DNA of 32,339 nt from JBDIAR01 sp039812545 (lineage in GTDB: Bacteria; Actinomycetota; Actinomycetes; Actinomycetales; Dermatophilaceae): NCBI GenBank assembly GCA_039812545.1, contig JBDIAR010000011.1:1-32339 (forward strand), given 5' to 3'. This document shows, piece by piece, positions 15,406-23,630 of the stretch. The notes under the pieces are model-generated. The model saw only the letters and a program-made list of their open reading frames with translations. It was not told the DNA's origin and made no database searches. A program made the position numbers and the translations under genes. Position 1 is the stretch's first letter, and each line of letters opens with the position of its first letter.

Positions 15406-16335
15406 TCAGGCCGGCCGCTCCTGGGCCACCGGCCCGGTCAGCCAGGCGACGAGGGCGGCGTTGACCCGATCGGGAGACTCCTCGGCGAGGAAATGGCCCG
15501 CCCCCTCGATCATCACCTTGCGGTACGAGCCCCCGGCATACGCCTGCGAGCCGTCGGTCGCCTCGGCGATCACCACCCCGTCCTCGGTGCCTTGAACCTG
15601 CAGGACCGGAACCTCGATCGGATGGCGGATCCGGCGGTTGAACATCGGACCGTCCGGACGCAACTGGGTGCGCCCGATCCACCGGTAGTACTCCGCGGCC
15701 GAATGCGCGACGAACGGCATCGCCATCGCCGCGCCGTAGCGTTCCTCGTCGGCCGCCGACGGCCACTCGCCGTAGGGGCTGGCCCAGGCCCGCAGGATCT
15801 TCGCGACATAGGAGTAGTCGCGTTCCATCGTCCGCTCCGGCACGAACGGGCGCTGCAGCTCCAGCAGGTAGGCGCTCGCGGCGCTCTGTTTCGAGACGGT
15901 GAAACTGGCCCGCCGCATCACCCGGGGGTGGGCCATCGACAAAGCGCCGACGCCCCGCGCGATCCCCGGCTGAAGGCTCGGCATACACCAGGCGATCCAG
16001 GCGCCCAGGCCCTGCCCGACGACGACCGCCTCGGACTCCCCGAGCGAGCGGATCACGGCGGCGGCGTCCGCCGTCGCGGTGTAGGTGTCGTAGCCCCGCG
16101 GGGGTTTGTCGGAGGCGCCGTAACCCCGCAGGTCCATCGCCGCGACCCGGAACCCGGCGTCCGCGACGGCCGGCATGACGTGCCGCCAGCAGTACCAGAA
16201 CTGGGGGAATCCGTGCAGGAGCAGCACCAACGGCCCCTCACCGGTCTCGGCGACATGGAATCGGGCCCCGTTGGCCGGGATCAGTTTGTGTTCCCACGGC
16301 CCGTCGATGAGGACAGAGGCCGCGTCGATCGTCAT
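15406..16335 (-). CDS. Alpha/beta hydrolase, epoxide-hydrolase-like, lacking the nucleophile
   Basis: A 309-residue alpha/beta hydrolase with oxyanion-hole HGFPQFWYCW, the strand-turn AAMDLRGYGASDKPP, a cap region, the acidic VQGTEDGVV and the catalytic-His segment IEGAGHFLAEE. These match epoxide hydrolases and haloalkane dehalogenases, and the position next to marP matches ephE (Rv3670). The nucleophile elbow, however, reads VVVGQGLGAW with Gly109 where Asp or Ser should be, so ordinary hydrolase activity is unlikely unless another residue serves. Start ATG at 16335. Cytoplasmic; no signal peptide. The fold call is sure, the function is not. Confidence 0.88.
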   Translation of the reverse strand: MTIDAASVLIDGPWEHKLIPANGARFHVAETGEGPLVLLLHGFPQFWYCWRHVMPAVADAGFRVAAMDLRGYGASDKPPRGYDTYTATADAAAVIRSLGESEAVVVGQGLGAWIAWCMPSLQPGIARGVGALSMAHPRVMRRASFTVSKQSAASAYLLELQRPFVPERTMERDYSYVAKILRAWASPYGEWPSAADEERYGAAMAMPFVAHSAAEYYRWIGRTQLRPDGPMFNRRIRHPIEVPVLQVQGTEDGVVIAEATDGSQAYAGGSYRKVMIEGAGHFLAEESPDRVNAALVAWLTGPVAQERPA

Positions 16336-16372
16336 ACGACAAGCCTCCCACGACCCGCCGACGCCGCGCGCG

Positions 16373-16795
16373 TCAGCGGCGCGGCTTGAGCGCGGCCACC
16401 GTCTCCTTGGCGTTGGCGATGGCCCGCTCCGGGGTCGGCTTGGCCTTGCCGAGGGCCTTCTTGCCGAGCAGCGCGAGAACCAGGGCGATCAGCACGATGA
16501 CTCCGCCGACGATCAGGTACGCGGCCCAGAGCTTGAGGCCGGCCGCGTTGAGTCCGTATGCCGCCGCGTGCAGCAGGTAGATCAGCGCGAAGACCGCCAG
16601 GACTCCGGCCGCCGCGAACATCCCGACGCCCTTGCCCATCGTTTTCAGGCCGGTCGTCACCTCGGCCTTGGCCAGGTCGATCTCTCCCTTGACCAACTGG
16701 GACACGTCCTGGCTGGCCTGGGCGACCAGCTGCCCCATGGTTCGCTCCGTCTGCGCCGGGGGGGTGGCTGGCACGGGGCTGTCGGGGGTGGTCAT
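16373..16795 (-). CDS. Small phage-holin-superfamily (DUF1469-like) membrane protein
   Basis: A 140-residue protein with an N-terminal amphipathic segment (TMGQLVAQASQDVSQLVKGE IDLAKAEV), two hydrophobic helices (about residues 57-80 and 88-112) and a basic tail with KKALGKAKPTPERAIANAKE. This is the pattern of the Actinobacterial Holin-X/YqjE-like family (PF07332), whose role is not established. It corresponds to Rv3669, next to ephE and marP in mycobacteria. ATG at 16795. The alpha/beta hydrolase gene follows downstream on the same strand after 37 nt, so the two may be co-transcribed. Confidence 0.85.
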   Translation of the reverse strand: MTTPDSPVPATPPAQTERTMGQLVAQASQDVSQLVKGEIDLAKAEVTTGLKTMGKGVGMFAAAGVLAVFALIYLLHAAAYGLNAAGLKLWAAYLIVGGVIVLIALVLALLGKKALGKAKPTPERAIANAKETVAALKPRR

Positions 16796-16910
16796 GGGGT
16801 GGCCTTCCTCTCCTGCGGGCGAGTGCCCGTGCCGTCCGGAGACGGTATGCGGTTACGGATCGGTGCTGCGTGACGTCCGGTCGAGCGGGGCTTCTGAGGA
16901 CGGGGGCATC

Positions 16911-18167
16911 TCAGGATACGCGCGCGTCGATCTCACGATAATGGGTGTTGCGGCCCCGCAGGATGGCCCAGGCGGTCCCCGCGGCGATCAGTGATCCGAC
17001 GATGACGCCCAGACGGGCGTGTACGTCGCTCGACGAACCCGGCCCGAAGGCGAGTTCACCGACCAGCAACGACACCGTGAAACCGACGCCCGCCAGTGCC
17101 GACAGGCCCCAGATGTCCACCCAGGACAGGTCGTCGTCGAGGTCGGCCCGGGTGAACCGCGCCACCAGCCAGGTCCCGCCGAACACCCCGAACGCCTTGC
17201 CGGCCACCAACCCGACCACGACACCGAGGAACACCGGATCGGTCAGCGCCGTCCCGCCCGTGCCGTCGACGACCCGGACCCCGGCGGCGAAGAACGCGAA
17301 CACCGGCACCGCCACCCCTGCCGACAACGGCCGTAGCCGGTGTTCCAGGCGCTCGGCGAGGCTGCGCCGGTCGGGGTCGTCCTCCACCTCCCGGGCCACC
17401 GGGACGCTCAGCCCCAACAGCACGCCGGCGACGGTGGCGTGGACACCGGAGGCGTGGACCAGCGCCCACGCGGACAGGGCCAGCGGCCCGAGGAGCAGGG
17501 GGTTCGTCCAGCCGCGGCGCAGCGCCAAGGCCCACAACGCGACCGGGACGGCGGCGGCGGCCAGGGTCAGCAGTCGCAGGTCGGCGTTGTAGAACACCGC
17601 GATGACCACGATCGCGATGAGGTCGTCGACGACCGCCAGCGTCAACAGGAAGGACCGCAGGGCCACCGGCAGGTGCGAACCGATCACCGCGAGCACGGCC
17701 AAGGCGAATGCGATGTCGGTGGCCGTCGGGATCGCCCACCCGATTCGATCCTCGGGCGCACCCGCGATGGTGACGACACCGGCATACAGGGCGGCGGGCA
17801 GCACGACGCCGGCGACGGCCGCGGCCACCGGCAGGACCGCCCGGCGGGGGTCGCGGAGCTGGCCGGCGACGAGTTCGCGTTTGAGTTCGATGCCGGCGAC
17901 GAGGAAGAACAGGGCGAGGAAACCGTCGGCCGCCCATTGCGCGGCGGTCAGATCCAGATGCCAGGCGCTCGGTCCGATCCGCAGGTCGGAGAGCCGTTCG
18001 TATGCCAGATGCCATGGTGAGTTGGCCAGGATCAGAGCGACCAGCGCCGCGATCAGCAGCAGTGCGCCGCCCACGGTCTCCTGGCGCAACTGGTCACGCA
18101 GCAGCGCGAGTTCGCGGCGGGCCAGCCGGGAGAAAAGGCGCACGGGCGCCGTGACGGTGGTGAGCAT
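16911..18167 (-). CDS. nhaA: Na+/H+ antiporter NhaA
   Basis: A 418-residue polytopic membrane protein. NhaA hallmarks are TATDIAFALAV (D151, equivalent to E. coli D133) and LAVVDDLIAIVVIA (D181/D182, equivalent to the ion-binding D163/D164 pair), plus FFLVAGIELKRELVAGQL. It exchanges sodium for protons and helps pH and salt homeostasis. I chose the ATG at 18167 because GGAG lies 7 nt before it; the frame is open upstream but encodes an Arg/Pro-rich stretch without similarity. NhaA is not part of the mycobacterial version of this block, so it is an insertion into the conserved order here. Confidence 0.95.
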   Translation of the reverse strand: MLTTVTAPVRLFSRLARRELALLRDQLRQETVGGALLLIAALVALILANSPWHLAYERLSDLRIGPSAWHLDLTAAQWAADGFLALFFLVAGIELKRELVAGQLRDPRRAVLPVAAAVAGVVLPAALYAGVVTIAGAPEDRIGWAIPTATDIAFALAVLAVIGSHLPVALRSFLLTLAVVDDLIAIVVIAVFYNADLRLLTLAAAAVPVALWALALRRGWTNPLLLGPLALSAWALVHASGVHATVAGVLLGLSVPVAREVEDDPDRRSLAERLEHRLRPLSAGVAVPVFAFFAAGVRVVDGTGGTALTDPVFLGVVVGLVAGKAFGVFGGTWLVARFTRADLDDDLSWVDIWGLSALAGVGFTVSLLVGELAFGPGSSSDVHARLGVIVGSLIAAGTAWAILRGRNTHYREIDARVS

Positions 18168-18312
18168 GGCAACGCTCCGGGGCTGGGCCCTCGACAGGCT
18201 CCCGGCCGGGACCGGGCGCCGCCGATGGCGACGGATCGGCCGGTGGGGTCGCCACAGCCGACGCCGACCAGACTTCCCGGCACGCCATGTGACGTATGCC
18301 ATTCTACCCGTA

Positions 18313-18340
18313 GGGCCCGCCCGGGAGATCGGGCGGGCCC
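18313..18340 (-). terminator. Terminator of acs
   Basis: A perfect 11-bp GC-rich stem, GGGCCCGCCCG (18313-18323) and its complement (18330-18340), has a 6-nt loop. It begins 33 nt beyond the acs stop on the minus strand. No U-tract. Confidence 0.75.
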
Positions 18341-18373
18341 CACGAGGGGAGCTGTCGGGCTGTCGTGCCGGCG

Positions 18374-20335
18374 TCAGTCCTTGAGGTTCTGCCGGATGAC
18401 GTCCATCACCGAGGAGTCCGCGAGCGTCGTGGCGTCGCCGGCCTCCCGGCCCTCGGCGATGTCGCGCAGCAGGCGGCGCATGATCTTGCCGGAGCGGGTC
18501 TTGGGCAGTTCGGTGACGATCATGATCTGCTTCGGCTTGGCGATCGGGCCGATCTGGGTCGCGACGTGGGCGCGCAGGTCCTCGACGATATTGCTGCGGT
18601 CGTCGTTTTCGTGACCGGCGCCCTGGCGCAAGATGACGAACGCGACGACGGCCTGACCGGTCATCTCGTCGTTGGCGCCGACGACCGCGGCCTCGGCGAC
18701 CATCGGATGCGAGACCAGGGCGCTTTCGATCTCGGTCGTGGACAGCCGGTGGCCCGAGACGTTCATGACGTCGTCGACCCGGCCGAGCAGCCAGACGTCG
18801 CCGTCATCGTCCTTCTTCGCACCGTCGCCGGCGAAGTAGAACCCGGGGAACCGGCTCCAGTAGGTGTCCTTGTACCGCTGCGGGTCGCCCCAGATGCCGC
18901 GCAACATCGCCGGCCACGGCTTGGTGAGCACGAGGTACCCGCCCGATCCGTTGGGCACTGAGTTGCCCATGTCGTCGACCACGTCGGCGCCGACGCCGGG
19001 GATCGCGCGCTGGGCGGATCCCGGCTTGGTCGCGGTGACACCGGGCAGGGGGGAGATCATGATGGCGCCGGTCTCGGTCTGCCACCAGGTGTCCACGATG
19101 GGGGCCCTGTTGCCGCCGATGTGTTCGCGGTACCACATCCACGCCTCGGGGTTGATCGGTTCGCCGACCGAGCCGAGGATCCGCAGGCTGGACAGGTCGA
19201 ACTTGGCCGGGATGTCCTGACCCCATTTCATGAAGGTCCGGATGGCAGTCGGGGCGGTGTAGAGGATGGTCACCTTGTTGTCCTGGACGATCTCCCAGAA
19301 CCGGCCCTGGTGCGGGGTGTCGGGGGTGCCTTCGTAGAGCACGACGGTGGCGCCGAGGGTGAGCGGGCCGTACACGATGTACGAGTGCCCGGTCACCCAG
19401 CCGATGTCGGCCGTGCACCAGTAGATGTCGTCCTCGGGGTGGACGTCGTGGACGACCGCGTTCGTGTATGCCGCCTGCGTCAGGTAGCCGCCGGTGGTGT
19501 GGAAGATGCCCTTCGGTTTCCCGGTGGTGCCGGAGGTGTAGAGGATGAACAGCGGGTGTTCGGACTCCATCGGCGGCGCCTCGTGGTGGTCGGCGGCCCC
19601 GGCGAGCGCGTCGTGCCACCAGATGTCGCGACCCTGCGTCCAGTTGATGTCCTGACCGGTGCGCCGGACGACGAGCACGTGCTCGACGGGCGATTCGGCG
19701 TGGTCGAGGGCGGCGTCGACCGCCGGCTTGAGGGCCGCGGGCGCACCCCGCCGGTAGCCGCCGTCACTGGTGATGACCAGCCGGGACTGGGCGTCGTTAA
19801 TCCGGTTGTTGAGGGCCTCGGCCGAGAAGCCGCCGAAGACCACGCTGTGCGGCGCGCCGATCCGGGCGCAGGCCAGCATCGCCACGACGGCCTCGGGGAT
19901 CATCGGCAGGTAGATCGCGACCGTGTCGCCCTTGCCGATCCCCAGGTCCTGCAGAGCGTTGGCGGCCTTCATCGTCATCGCCAGGAGTTCGGCATAGGTG
20001 ACGTCGCGGGTTTCGCCCTCGGGTTCGCCGATCCACTTCAGGGCCACCTTGTCGCCCCGGCCGGCCGCGACGTGCTTGTCCAGGCAGTTGTATGCCGCGT
20101 TCAGCTCGCCGTCGGCGAACCACTTGGCGAACGGCGCGTCGCTCCAGTCCAGGACCTGGGTGAAGTCCTTGGCCCAGGTGACGTAGCGGCGGGCCTGGTC
20201 GGCCCAGAAGCCCTCGTGGTCGGCCTCGGCGGCGGCATACATCTCCTCTTTGCCGTTGCCGTATGCCGTCACGTCGGCAGACGGGGGGAAGGCGCGGTTC
20301 TCGTGGAGCAGGTTCGCCAAGGTCTCGCCGGACAT
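18374..20335 (-). CDS. acs: Acetyl-CoA synthetase
   Basis: A 653-residue AMP-forming enzyme that makes acetyl-CoA from acetate, ATP and CoA. Motifs include the P-loop-like YTSGTTGKPKGIFHTTGGY, WWQTETGAIMISPLPG, the hinge-region GRVDDVMNVSGHRLST, and the C-terminal PKTRSGKIMRRLLRDIAEG, whose Lys is the acetylation site that controls the enzyme in bacteria and actinomycetes. The start is ATG 20335, with GGAGG about 7 nt upstream. Its neighbours are nhaA downstream and, about 6 kb away, a symporter with a dedicated two-component system that could supply acetate. Corresponds to Rv3667. Confidence 0.97.
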   Translation of the reverse strand: MSGETLANLLHENRAFPPSADVTAYGNGKEEMYAAAEADHEGFWADQARRYVTWAKDFTQVLDWSDAPFAKWFADGELNAAYNCLDKHVAAGRGDKVALKWIGEPEGETRDVTYAELLAMTMKAANALQDLGIGKGDTVAIYLPMIPEAVVAMLACARIGAPHSVVFGGFSAEALNNRINDAQSRLVITSDGGYRRGAPAALKPAVDAALDHAESPVEHVLVVRRTGQDINWTQGRDIWWHDALAGAADHHEAPPMESEHPLFILYTSGTTGKPKGIFHTTGGYLTQAAYTNAVVHDVHPEDDIYWCTADIGWVTGHSYIVYGPLTLGATVVLYEGTPDTPHQGRFWEIVQDNKVTILYTAPTAIRTFMKWGQDIPAKFDLSSLRILGSVGEPINPEAWMWYREHIGGNRAPIVDTWWQTETGAIMISPLPGVTATKPGSAQRAIPGVGADVVDDMGNSVPNGSGGYLVLTKPWPAMLRGIWGDPQRYKDTYWSRFPGFYFAGDGAKKDDDGDVWLLGRVDDVMNVSGHRLSTTEIESALVSHPMVAEAAVVGANDEMTGQAVVAFVILRQGAGHENDDRSNIVEDLRAHVATQIGPIAKPKQIMIVTELPKTRSGKIMRRLLRDIAEGREAGDATTLADSSVMDVIRQNLKD

Positions 20336-20476
20336 TCTCGGCCTCCGGAGGAGTCGGGGGGTGGTCATGCCCATGCAACCGAACGTGTGCGCTGGATCAC
20401 AACCGATGAGCGCGGCGGGTTCGGTCGGCGGGGCCCGTGGCACGCCGAGCGGACGTGAGGTATGCGGGCGCTGGGC

Positions 20477-21064
20477 TCAGCGGACCGCTTTGAGCCAGCC
20501 GGTCAGCAACGCGAGTTCCTTTGCGGTCGGCGTCTTGCTTTGGACCGGCATGTGGAGCATCACGACATGACCGGGCCGCTTGACGATACCGGTGAGTACC
20601 GGACGCGATTCGACGATCATCAGGCAGGTGTAGGCATCCGGATCCACGCTTGGTGCCGGCTTCGCGTCGGAGCAGACCAGCAGCATGCCGGCGATGACCG
20701 CGTGCGCATCGCCGTCGTCCGGTAAGGACGTGGTGGCGATCTGTTGGTCCTCGTCGTTGACGTAGGTGCACACGCCCTCGGAATCCGGGCCGTCGATCGA
20801 CCAGTCGCCCGGCGAGGAAGCCTGCAGAGCGGCCTCGGAGAGCGCGCACCGGGTGGTCGTCCAGGTCGAGGTCGACGGCGAACTCGATGTCGTCCGCGTC
20901 GAGCCGCCGGACGAGGCGGACGGTGTCGACGTCCCGGCCTGCAGGTCGTGGACCGCCGATCCGAGCGGAGAGGAACACGCTGCCGTCAGTGCGGCGAGAA
21001 TGGCCGCCGCCGCGGGCGCCCAGCGCCGATGACGACCGGTGCGAGGTGTCGGCAGCCGCGTCAT
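20477..21064 (-). CDS. Putative lipoprotein of unknown function
   Basis: A 195-residue protein with basic N-terminus MTRLPTPRTGRHRRW, a hydrophobic core and the lipobox LTAAC (Cys at about residue 30), followed by a Ser/Thr-rich linker (TSTPSASSGGSTRTTSSSPS). The mature domain has four further cysteines (RCALSEA, GVCTYV, LLVCSD, YTCLM), likely two disulfides, reminiscent of DUF3558-type lipoproteins but not clearly assignable. ATG at 21064, divergent from the telA operon. Anchored outside the cytoplasmic membrane by inference. Confidence 0.75.
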   Translation of the reverse strand: MTRLPTPRTGRHRRWAPAAAAILAALTAACSSPLGSAVHDLQAGTSTPSASSGGSTRTTSSSPSTSTWTTTRCALSEAALQASSPGDWSIDGPDSEGVCTYVNDEDQQIATTSLPDDGDAHAVIAGMLLVCSDAKPAPSVDPDAYTCLMIVESRPVLTGIVKRPGHVVMLHMPVQSKTPTAKELALLTGWLKAVR

Positions 21065-21264
21065 GGGTGAGACGGTACGCCGGGGGCTTCCCCTGCCACG
21101 AGGGTCCCTGGTCCCGTGTCCGGAACCCTGCTCGGAACCCTGTCGGAACCGTGCCCCGCCCTGCGTCGTTGCAGCATACGGAGCACAGACGGGGGATACT
21201 GGCGCATGGCATACGCCGCCACGCGCGGCCGACCCCGCCATCGATCGGCGACAAGGAGACCGAC

Positions 21265-22593
21265 GTGACCGACAACCCGTCCGCCCTCGACCTGCCCGGC
21301 GGCCCGCCGCAGCCGGCTCCGGCGGCCGCGTCGAGCGCGCAGCCGACGGCCAAGCCCACGGTCGTCGCCGAAGCCGGGCCGCCGGTCACGATCACCCCGC
21401 CGCAGACCATGACGACGGACCTGGTCCTCGCCCCGCCCGCGGCCGTGGCCGCCGTCGCCCCGGAGCAGGCCGCGACGATGATGCCGATGGACCCGGCCAA
21501 GGCGGAGCAACTGACCAAGAAGGCCGCCGAATGGGTGTCCTCGCTGGAGGGCATCGACCCGCGAGCGCCGGAGTTCGGCGCCAAGGTCCGTGACGTGTCG
21601 GCGATGGGCGATGCCGACGTCCGTAAGGCCTCGCAGGTCGCCAACCGGATGTTGCAGCGCCCGCTGTCCGCGCTGGAGGCGGCCGAGGGCCGCGGCGAGG
21701 AGGGCAACCCCACCAAGAAGGTGTCCGGGTCGCTGCTCGACCTGCGCCGCACCATCGAGGACCTGGACCCCTCGCAGGTGGACTCCACGAAGAAGAAGAT
21801 CCTCGGGATCCTGCCGTTCGGGGACAAGGTTCGCGACTACTTCGCGAAGTACCAGGACTCCCAGAAGCACCTGGACAAGATCATCGAGTCGCTGATGAGC
21901 GGCCAGGACGAACTCCGCAAGGACAACGCCGCCATCGAGGGCGAGAAGGTCAACCTCTGGGACACCATGCAGCGCCTGCAGGAGTATGCCGTCATGGCCC
22001 AGGCCATCGACCGGCAGCTGGCGGAGCGGATCGACCAGGTCGCCTTGACCGAGCCGGAGAAGGCCAACCAGCTCAAGGCCGACCTGCTGTTCGCCGTGCG
22101 TCAGAAGCACCAGGACCTGCTCACCCAGTTGGCGGTGTCCGCGCAGAGCTACCTCGCGCTGGACATGATCCGCAAGAACAACACCGAACTCGTCAAGGGC
22201 GTCGAACGCGCCACGACGACAACGGTGGCCGCGTTGCGTACCGCGATCATCGTCGCCCAGGCGCTGGCCAACCAGAAGCTGGTCCTCGACCAGATCCAGG
22301 CGTTGAACTCCACGACCTCGGGGCTGATCGTCTCCACGTCCGAAATGCTCAAGACCCAGACGGGGCGGATCCAGGAGCAGTCGGCGTCCACGTCGGTCAG
22401 CCTGGACGCCCTGAAGACCGCCTTCGCCAATGTCTACGCCACGATGGACGCGATCGACGTGTTCAAGGTCCAGGCCGTCGACAACATGGCGAGCACGGTG
22501 ACGACCCTGCAGACCGAGCTCGGCAAGGCCACGGCATACCTGGAACGCGCCCGCTCGCAGGAGCGCGCCGTGCTTCCCCCTGCGGCGAACTGA
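21265..22593 (+). CDS. telA: TelA-family protein (toxic anion resistance domain)
   Basis: A 442-residue protein. An N-terminal Pro/Ala-rich, probably disordered segment of about 75 residues precedes a long helical TelA domain (PF05816) with KKKILGILPFGDKVRDYFAK, LRKDNAAIEGEKVNLWDTMQ and LALDMIRKNNTELVKGVERA, all typical of the family. TelA proteins were named for tellurite resistance, but their mechanism is unclear; many act with XpaC-like membrane partners in envelope stress. The GTG at 21265 has AAGGAG about 7 nt upstream. The next gene, 33 nt downstream, encodes a membrane partner, supporting an xpaC-telA operon. Confidence 0.92.
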   Translation: MTDNPSALDLPGGPPQPAPAAASSAQPTAKPTVVAEAGPPVTITPPQTMTTDLVLAPPAAVAAVAPEQAATMMPMDPAKAEQLTKKAAEWVSSLEGIDPRAPEFGAKVRDVSAMGDADVRKASQVANRMLQRPLSALEAAEGRGEEGNPTKKVSGSLLDLRRTIEDLDPSQVDSTKKKILGILPFGDKVRDYFAKYQDSQKHLDKIIESLMSGQDELRKDNAAIEGEKVNLWDTMQRLQEYAVMAQAIDRQLAERIDQVALTEPEKANQLKADLLFAVRQKHQDLLTQLAVSAQSYLALDMIRKNNTELVKGVERATTTTVAALRTAIIVAQALANQKLVLDQIQALNSTTSGLIVSTSEMLKTQTGRIQEQSASTSVSLDALKTAFANVYATMDAIDVFKVQAVDNMASTVTTLQTELGKATAYLERARSQERAVLPPAAN

Positions 22594-22626
22594 CGCACCG
22601 CAGCTCACCGGAGGGCGGAAACGGTC

Positions 22627-23379
22627 ATGGGATTCGGGGAGTACCTCGGTTCGCGGCGCAATCTCGTCGGGACCGGGTTCGGGGCGGGTGCGCTGGCGGC
22701 GACCGCGCTCGCCGGTGTCCTGTGGCCGGTCGGGCCGGTGGCGGCCGCAGCGGCATACGGAATCGCTGCGTTCCTCACCCCGAAGTCCGAGGGTGGTGCG
22801 GGTTCGGGTCCGACGTCGGCGCAGCAGGCCGCCGGCCTGTCGGCCGAACTCAAGGACCTCGCCGGCAAGATGAGTTACAAGGCGGCGCACCTGCCGCCCG
22901 ACGTCAACTCGGCCTGGGATCGGGTCCGCGAGTCACTCAAGGCGATCCTCGTGCGCCACGAGCAACTCGCCAAGTCCCCGCATCAACTGTTCACGGTGAG
23001 CCGGTCGATCCGTGACTATGTCCCGACCGCCATCGACGCCTATCTGGCGCTGCCGCAGACGTATGCCACGGGTCACCGCGTGCGTGGCGGCCGGACCGCG
23101 CACGAGGAGTTGCTCTACCAGCTGGGGCTGCTCGGGGACGAACTCGAGCGCGTGCGCGACGCCGTGTATGCCGGGGACGCCCAGGCGTTGGCCGACCACG
23201 GCCGGTTCCTGGAGGACAAGTTCTCGGGTTCGGGTCTGGCGGTGCCGGCGGAGGCGCTGCCGGAACAGGACCGTGCCGCGCTGGACGCCGCCCGGGCCCG
23301 GGAGGCGACGCAATCCGGTGGGCCGGCCGGGCCCGCGGAGCCGAATACCTTGCAGCCGCCCAAGCTCGACCTGTCCTGA
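22627..23379 (+). CDS. XpaC-like membrane protein, partner of TelA
   Basis: A 250-residue protein. A short basic N-terminus is followed by a hydrophobic, Ala-rich stretch (about residues 13-50) with a Trp-Pro-Val-Gly-Pro break, probably two short membrane segments. A soluble helical domain then includes DRVRESLKAILVRHEQLAKS, YVPTAIDAYLALPQTYA and LLYQLGLLGDELERVRDAVY. This layout matches the XpaC/YceG-type proteins encoded beside telA in Gram-positives. GGAGGG lies about 10 nt before ATG 22627. The C-terminus is Pro/Ala-rich. Identification rests on both helix pattern and the telA neighbour. Confidence 0.75.
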   Translation: MGFGEYLGSRRNLVGTGFGAGALAATALAGVLWPVGPVAAAAAYGIAAFLTPKSEGGAGSGPTSAQQAAGLSAELKDLAGKMSYKAAHLPPDVNSAWDRVRESLKAILVRHEQLAKSPHQLFTVSRSIRDYVPTAIDAYLALPQTYATGHRVRGGRTAHEELLYQLGLLGDELERVRDAVYAGDAQALADHGRFLEDKFSGSGLAVPAEALPEQDRAALDAARAREATQSGGPAGPAEPNTLQPPKLDLS

Positions 23380-23407
23380 GCGCGCGCCGTCGACGCGCAG
23401 ATCCCCA

Positions 23408-23484
23408 CAATTTCGCCCGATCGGTCACAATTGGAGGCGTTTCGGCCCGGGGAGTCCCCAATTTCGCCCGATCGGGCGAAATTG
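23408..23484. repeat. Two copies of a 26-bp palindromic element
   Basis: A perfect 26-bp palindrome with half-site CAATTTCGCCCGA occupies 23459-23484. A second copy with the same left half but an altered right half (TCGGTCACAATTG) occupies 23408-23433, its start 51 bp upstream of the first. Both are preceded by C-rich flanks. They lie between convergent genes and may be a genome repeat, a protein-binding site pair or hairpins. Confidence 0.75.
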
Positions 23485-23526
23485 TCGAACGGCTCCGAGC
23501 ACCCCGGCCGGTCAATCGGCGGCGCT

Positions 23527-23576
23527 AGAGCGTGCCCGGCGGGCAGCGCGTCGCGCACGTATGCCGGGTCGGCCAT
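23527..23576 (-). pseudogene. Short trpS-like 3' fragment
   Basis: Read on the minus strand this stretch encodes ADPAYVRDALPAGHALA, matching ADPAYVRDALRAGNARA near the C-terminus of the trpS gene 1 kb away. At DNA level the 32 bases up to ATGCCGGGTCGGCC differ at about four positions. No longer similarity is visible. It looks like a remnant of a partial duplication or of another trpS copy. Confidence 0.5.
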
Positions 23577-23580
23577 GGGT

Positions 23581-23611
23581 ACTGTCCGCCCCCACAGGGG
23601 CAGCGGACAGT
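23581..23611. terminator. Hairpin between convergent genes
   Basis: ACTGTCCGC (23581-23589) pairs with GCGGACAGT (23603-23611), and inside it CCCC pairs with GGGG around an ACA loop. It is placed 20 nt after the stop of the minus-strand lipoprotein gene, so it probably ends that transcript and perhaps the telA operon too. Confidence 0.65.
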
Positions 23612-23630
23612 CTGCGCTCGTTCGCCTACG

